Below, piece by piece: positions 46,319-49,291 of a stretch of DNA of 49,291 nt. The DNA lies in NCBI RefSeq assembly GCF_018138385.1, contig NZ_JAGSIE010000022.1:1-49291 (forward strand), given 5' to 3'. Within the stretch, counting starts at the first letter, position 1. The number at the start of each line of letters is the position of its first letter. The stretch comes from Allobacillus saliphilus (GTDB lineage: Bacteria; Bacillota; Bacilli; Bacillales; Alkalibacillaceae). The notes beneath the pieces were generated by a model. That model was not told the DNA's origin. It did not search any database and saw nothing but the letters and a program-made list of their open reading frames with translations. The translations under genes were made by a program, and so were the position numbers.

Positions 46319-48070
46319 TTAGGTATTTGCTTTAGCATCTTCTGCATCGATTAATTGGCCCCCACCGTTAGTTAAAAACTGCTCAATTCCTTCAGCAGCA
46401 CGATAAGCCATTGCTCCAACTGTTCCCGTCGGATTTGCGGAACTGAAATGTGGAAATGCAGACGCACCCACTACAAATAAATTATCTACATCCCACATTT
46501 GTGAGTAGTTATTTACTGCGGAGGTTTCAGGCGATTTCCCCATAATAGCGCCTCCACTACTATGTTGGAATATAAAACTTCCACTAATATGATCAATGTC
46601 TTCACTTGGTTCGATAATGTCTGCTCCCATTTCTTTCATTACGTCTTCGCATACATCTCTTCCAAACTTAAGCAAGTTATGTTCTTGATCTTTAAAATCA
46701 AATGTGACGCGTAATAATGGATCACCCGAGCTGTCGGTATAATTAGGATCAAGATCTAGATAGTTATTTCTATAAGGCATAACAGCGAACATAAAATTAA
46801 CATTTAATACACGATTCGCATAAAATAGCGATTTTTCTTTGAATTCTCTCCCCCAACTAGGCGTCCCTTTTGGTACAGGGTTATGTGAAATCGCGCCACT
46901 ACCCCCTTGGGTAATTCGAGCGACACCACCATGAATAAAATCAACATCCGAATGGTCAAAGTTATCAGCAGCAAGATCGTAAAAAATAGCACCTAATCCC
47001 CCTGCGCCCATGTATAAATTGAACTTTTTTTCATTAAAGAATCCAGTAACATGACTCGCGCCATCAGCCACATGGTGATCGCAGAAGTTTTTACCAATGA
47101 CTCCCTCACCAGTCTCAGGATTATAAGGTTTTCCTATTTCTGAAAGTAATAACAAACGAACATTATTAAATGTATAGCTTGTCATAACGACGACATCAGC
47201 GGGTTGTTCAAATTCTTCCCCTGTACGCGTGTCTGTATATAAAACTCCTTTAGCTTTACCATCTTCATATAATATACGCGTTACGTTGGCATTTGTACGA
47301 AGCTCAAAATTATTTGTCTTTTGTGCAGTCGGGATAACCGTAATAATAGGATCTGATTTAGCACCGAATTGACATCCATGGCTATAACAAAAAGCACAGT
47401 ATTGGCAAGCATTAATTCTTTGACCATCAGGATTTTCATACGATTCTGATAGAGTAGCTGAAGCCAACGTAAGTGGATGATAACCTAAATTTTTGGCCGC
47501 TTTCTTGAACATTTTTGTTACAGGAACGTCTTTCATTGGGGGAGTTGGATATGGATTTGACCGTTGTGGGCCGAACGGGTCCTCTTCACCAGAAATTCCT
47601 GCCATTTTTTCAAATTTATCGTAATAAGGTTCTATTTCATCATAAGTAATTCCCCAATCTTGAATGGTCATTCCTTCAGGTATTTTATCTTTCCCGTATC
47701 TCTCAACAGTCTTACTATAAATTTCATAATCATAAGGGAAATAACGGTGATATTGCGCAGCCCAGTGACTGCCACCGCCTCCTGTATCTTTTCCAATTCT
47801 TAGATTACCATTATCACGAATTGGTAAAGCATCTGTATCTAAATCATTACGGAAAGTAAGCGTAGCATCAGACAGGTCATTCATCATTTCATTTCTAGGA
47901 TTGTATTTTAATTCATCTTTTATCTGATTATAATCATCTAGCGACGTCTCCACGCCTCTTTCTAAGCCTAATACTTGAAATCCTGCTTTAGCAAGTTCAG
48001 CAGCAATGATACCGCCTGTCCAACCAACACCTACGGTAACAACTTCTACTTTATCTAGTTTTTTTGCCAT
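46319..48070 (-). CDS. GMC-family oxidoreductase (gluconate 2-dehydrogenase-like large subunit)
   Basis: A 583-residue FAD enzyme. The N-terminal FAD loop is GVGWTGGIIAAELAKAGF, GGGGSHWAAQYHRYFPYD is the second flavin-binding part, and the C-terminus has FSSANPTGTVGAMAYRAAEG. Near residues 219-234 it has four close cysteines (ACQYCAFCYSHGC), which could hold an iron-sulfur cluster as in some FAD-dependent sugar dehydrogenases. It is encoded directly after a Tat-signal subunit-3 protein, so the pair is probably exported together and feeds electrons to the respiratory chain. The substrate (gluconate, fructose or another polyol/sugar) is not determinable. No cytochrome c subunit is in the window. 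AAAAGGAG precedes the ATG. Confidence 0.9.
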   Translation of the reverse strand: MAKKLDKVEVVTVGVGWTGGIIAAELAKAGFQVLGLERGVETSLDDYNQIKDELKYNPRNEMMNDLSDATLTFRNDLDTDALPIRDNGNLRIGKDTGGGGSHWAAQYHRYFPYDYEIYSKTVERYGKDKIPEGMTIQDWGITYDEIEPYYDKFEKMAGISGEEDPFGPQRSNPYPTPPMKDVPVTKMFKKAAKNLGYHPLTLASATLSESYENPDGQRINACQYCAFCYSHGCQFGAKSDPIITVIPTAQKTNNFELRTNANVTRILYEDGKAKGVLYTDTRTGEEFEQPADVVVMTSYTFNNVRLLLLSEIGKPYNPETGEGVIGKNFCDHHVADGASHVTGFFNEKKFNLYMGAGGLGAIFYDLAADNFDHSDVDFIHGGVARITQGGSGAISHNPVPKGTPSWGREFKEKSLFYANRVLNVNFMFAVMPYRNNYLDLDPNYTDSSGDPLLRVTFDFKDQEHNLLKFGRDVCEDVMKEMGADIIEPSEDIDHISGSFIFQHSSGGAIMGKSPETSAVNNYSQMWDVDNLFVVGASAFPHFSSANPTGTVGAMAYRAAEGIEQFLTNGGGQLIDAEDAKANT

Positions 48071-48090
48071 CGTAATATCTCCTTTTCGAA

Positions 48091-48861
48091 CTATTTATTA
48101 TAGTCACTTAGGCTAATAGGATCCATCTTAATAAAATCTTCTTCTTCAATTTCGTTGATATAGGCACTTTGGGCTCCAGGAAATTCTTTCATGCGCCATC
48201 CATCCATATTTCTGTTTCCACCATACAAGGGATCTGCATAAGCACCTTCAAGTGTAGCTTGTCTAAGTAAACCGAAAAATCTAGTCGAACTGACATTTTT
48301 TAAATCAACTTCACCATTTTCAAACATCATTAGAACTTCATTTTGTTGTTCCTCTTCTAACTCTGGAAAAGATGCCTTAAACTTTTTATTGCTCACCTTA
48401 TTTATTTCACGAATACCTTGAATGAAAATCTCTCCCCTATTCAAAGGCGATTGAAAACCTTGCGTTTCTTCTCCTTCTTTAAACGGTCCCCTCATATAAT
48501 CATCAGCATTCTTTCCCCAAGGGCCAGCTAATTGTTTATCAATGAAGTACGGAACTCCTAATAGAATTGCACCCGGACCATTCTCATCCTCAGGAAAAAT
48601 TCGCTCAGTCGCCCAACTTAAAACATTGAAATCTTCTCGGCGATTAAAAAAGATTCTTGCTTCACTAAAGTCAGGAGAAGTCTTTGTTTCTGTAGCAGTA
48701 TCAGAGTCGTCCCACCAATTATGGCCAATCACGCCTCCAAGGAAGCCAGCACCAACTACGCCTCCTGTAAAAACTCCTGCGTTTTTTAAAAATTTACGTC
48801 GACCACTATCTTCTTCTTGGTCAGCGTCAACGTTTTTATTTTTGTCTTTATCATCCACCAC
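48091..48861 (-). CDS. Gluconate 2-dehydrogenase subunit 3-like protein with Tat signal
   Basis: A 256-residue protein. A twin-arginine signal (GRRKFLKNAG, then a hydrophobic VFTGGVVGAGFLGGVIG) is visible, so it should be folded in the cytoplasm and exported. The mature part matches subunit 3 (NVLSWATERIFPEDENGPGA, PYFIDKQLAGPW, ATLEGAYADPLYGGN). This subunit carries the Tat signal for the flavin subunit, which has none. GTG 48861 is chosen because GAGGTG lies 7 nt upstream; an ATG at 48876 overlaps that site. It lies 20 bp before the GMC gene. Confidence 0.88.
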   Translation of the reverse strand: MVDDKDKNKNVDADQEEDSGRRKFLKNAGVFTGGVVGAGFLGGVIGHNWWDDSDTATETKTSPDFSEARIFFNRREDFNVLSWATERIFPEDENGPGAILLGVPYFIDKQLAGPWGKNADDYMRGPFKEGEETQGFQSPLNRGEIFIQGIREINKVSNKKFKASFPELEEEQQNEVLMMFENGEVDLKNVSSTRFFGLLRQATLEGAYADPLYGGNRNMDGWRMKEFPGAQSAYINEIEEEDFIKMDPISLSDYNK

Positions 48862-49291
48862 AACCAAACACCTCATCTCATTTTAGTATTTAATCTATCT
48901 AATATTTGGATTTAATATACCTTAACATAGTCTATTTTTTATTTTAAATATTTTGTATTTTGTTATTAATTGCAATAAACATGACATAATCAAGACGAAA
49001 CGGAGTGCGACCGAATTCTTTTAGATTACAGTAATTTAGTTCCACTTCTCTGTACCAAGACAATTTACCTTTTAAAGTGGCGAATAAGTATACTTTTCCG
49101 AATTGCTCTATCAATCTTTATGGATTATTAAATTGTCCTTTGCTCTATTGCTTTATTTACCTCTCCTTTCGTTGTGTAAGATCAAAAGTAATAAAAACTA
49201 TAATATTGATTGTAAGAACAAACCTCCTTTATTTCATTTTTCTAAAAAGGGTGATTGTCCAAACAATTACCTTATTCCGTTCTGTTTAAAC
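48862..49291. other. Region upstream of the oxidoreductase operon, no gene seen
   Basis: Very AT-rich. It probably holds the operon promoter (a TATATT-like -10 near 48920 on the minus strand with a poor -35). A plus-strand reading frame from 49077 has no ribosome binding site and looks like chance. Confidence 0.5.

Noticed and set aside
49077-49289. 70-codon frame at the right edge
   Set aside because: No ribosome binding site, AT-rich composition and no recognisable domain.

Overview
The window is about 49 kb of a Bacillaceae chromosome (low-GC Gram-positive). The reasons are gene order and families. Read on the minus strand from the right, the order is yeaC-yeaD-yebA, a guanine riboswitch with pbuG, yebE-yebG, yerA-yerB-yerC, pcrB-pcrA-ligA-camS, gatCAB, dagK and rlmCD. 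This follows the well-known Bacillus subtilis segment between guaA and yefA. A YjcZ-type sporulation peptide, purine-rich ribosome binding sites and T-box control fit the same group. A halotolerant relative of Halobacillus or Oceanobacillus is possible, but the sequence does not settle the genus.

Layout. 1-2.4 kb: the end of a SulP anion transporter, a universal stress protein and a CueP-like copper lipoprotein. 2.4-2.7 kb: an apparent type I toxin-antitoxin cassette. 2.8-6 kb: an OsmC protein, a lactate-oxidase-type flavoenzyme that seems to start at AUU, heme O synthase and a DUF2200 protein. 6-10 kb: two TrmA-family RNA methyltransferases flanking a YjcZ peptide and a phospholipase A2-like protein. 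10-15 kb: dagK and the gatCAB operon. 15-20 kb: PepF, GrpB, a Dph6-like PP-loop protein, a 21-bp tandem array and a P5C dehydrogenase. 20-26 kb: camS, ligA, pcrA, pcrB. 26.5-31.7 kb: a T-box-controlled glycyl-tRNA synthetase, a 52-bp tandem array split by an IS256-family element, and mgtE. 31.8-36.2 kb: paired fluoride channels, a second 52-bp array, and yerC-yerB-yerA. 36.2-43.7 kb: a frameshifted DUF2892 gene, yebG, yebE, pbuG with its riboswitch, and the transglutaminase/DUF58/MoxR trio. 44-49 kb: small unknown proteins, a Sco1 protein and a Tat-exported GMC oxidoreductase pair.

How genes work together. gatCAB makes Gln-tRNA by transamidation, and the T-box senses uncharged tRNA-Gly for GlyRS. 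The pcrB-pcrA-ligA-camS genes are packed as an operon for DNA unwinding and sealing plus lipid and lipoprotein functions. pbuG and yerA handle purine salvage, but guaA and the pur operon are missing from the places they occupy in B. subtilis.

The least explained signal is a set of three intergenic tandem arrays: 14 units of 21 bp, 11 of 52 bp and 8 of 52 bp. Each lies in a convergent (3'-to-3') gap, each period is close to a whole number of DNA turns, and the two 52-bp arrays share a dyad with a 5-nt centre and a TCNACGAYA-like core. One unit boundary shows a compensatory base change. These arrays are the best candidate here for an undescribed element family.
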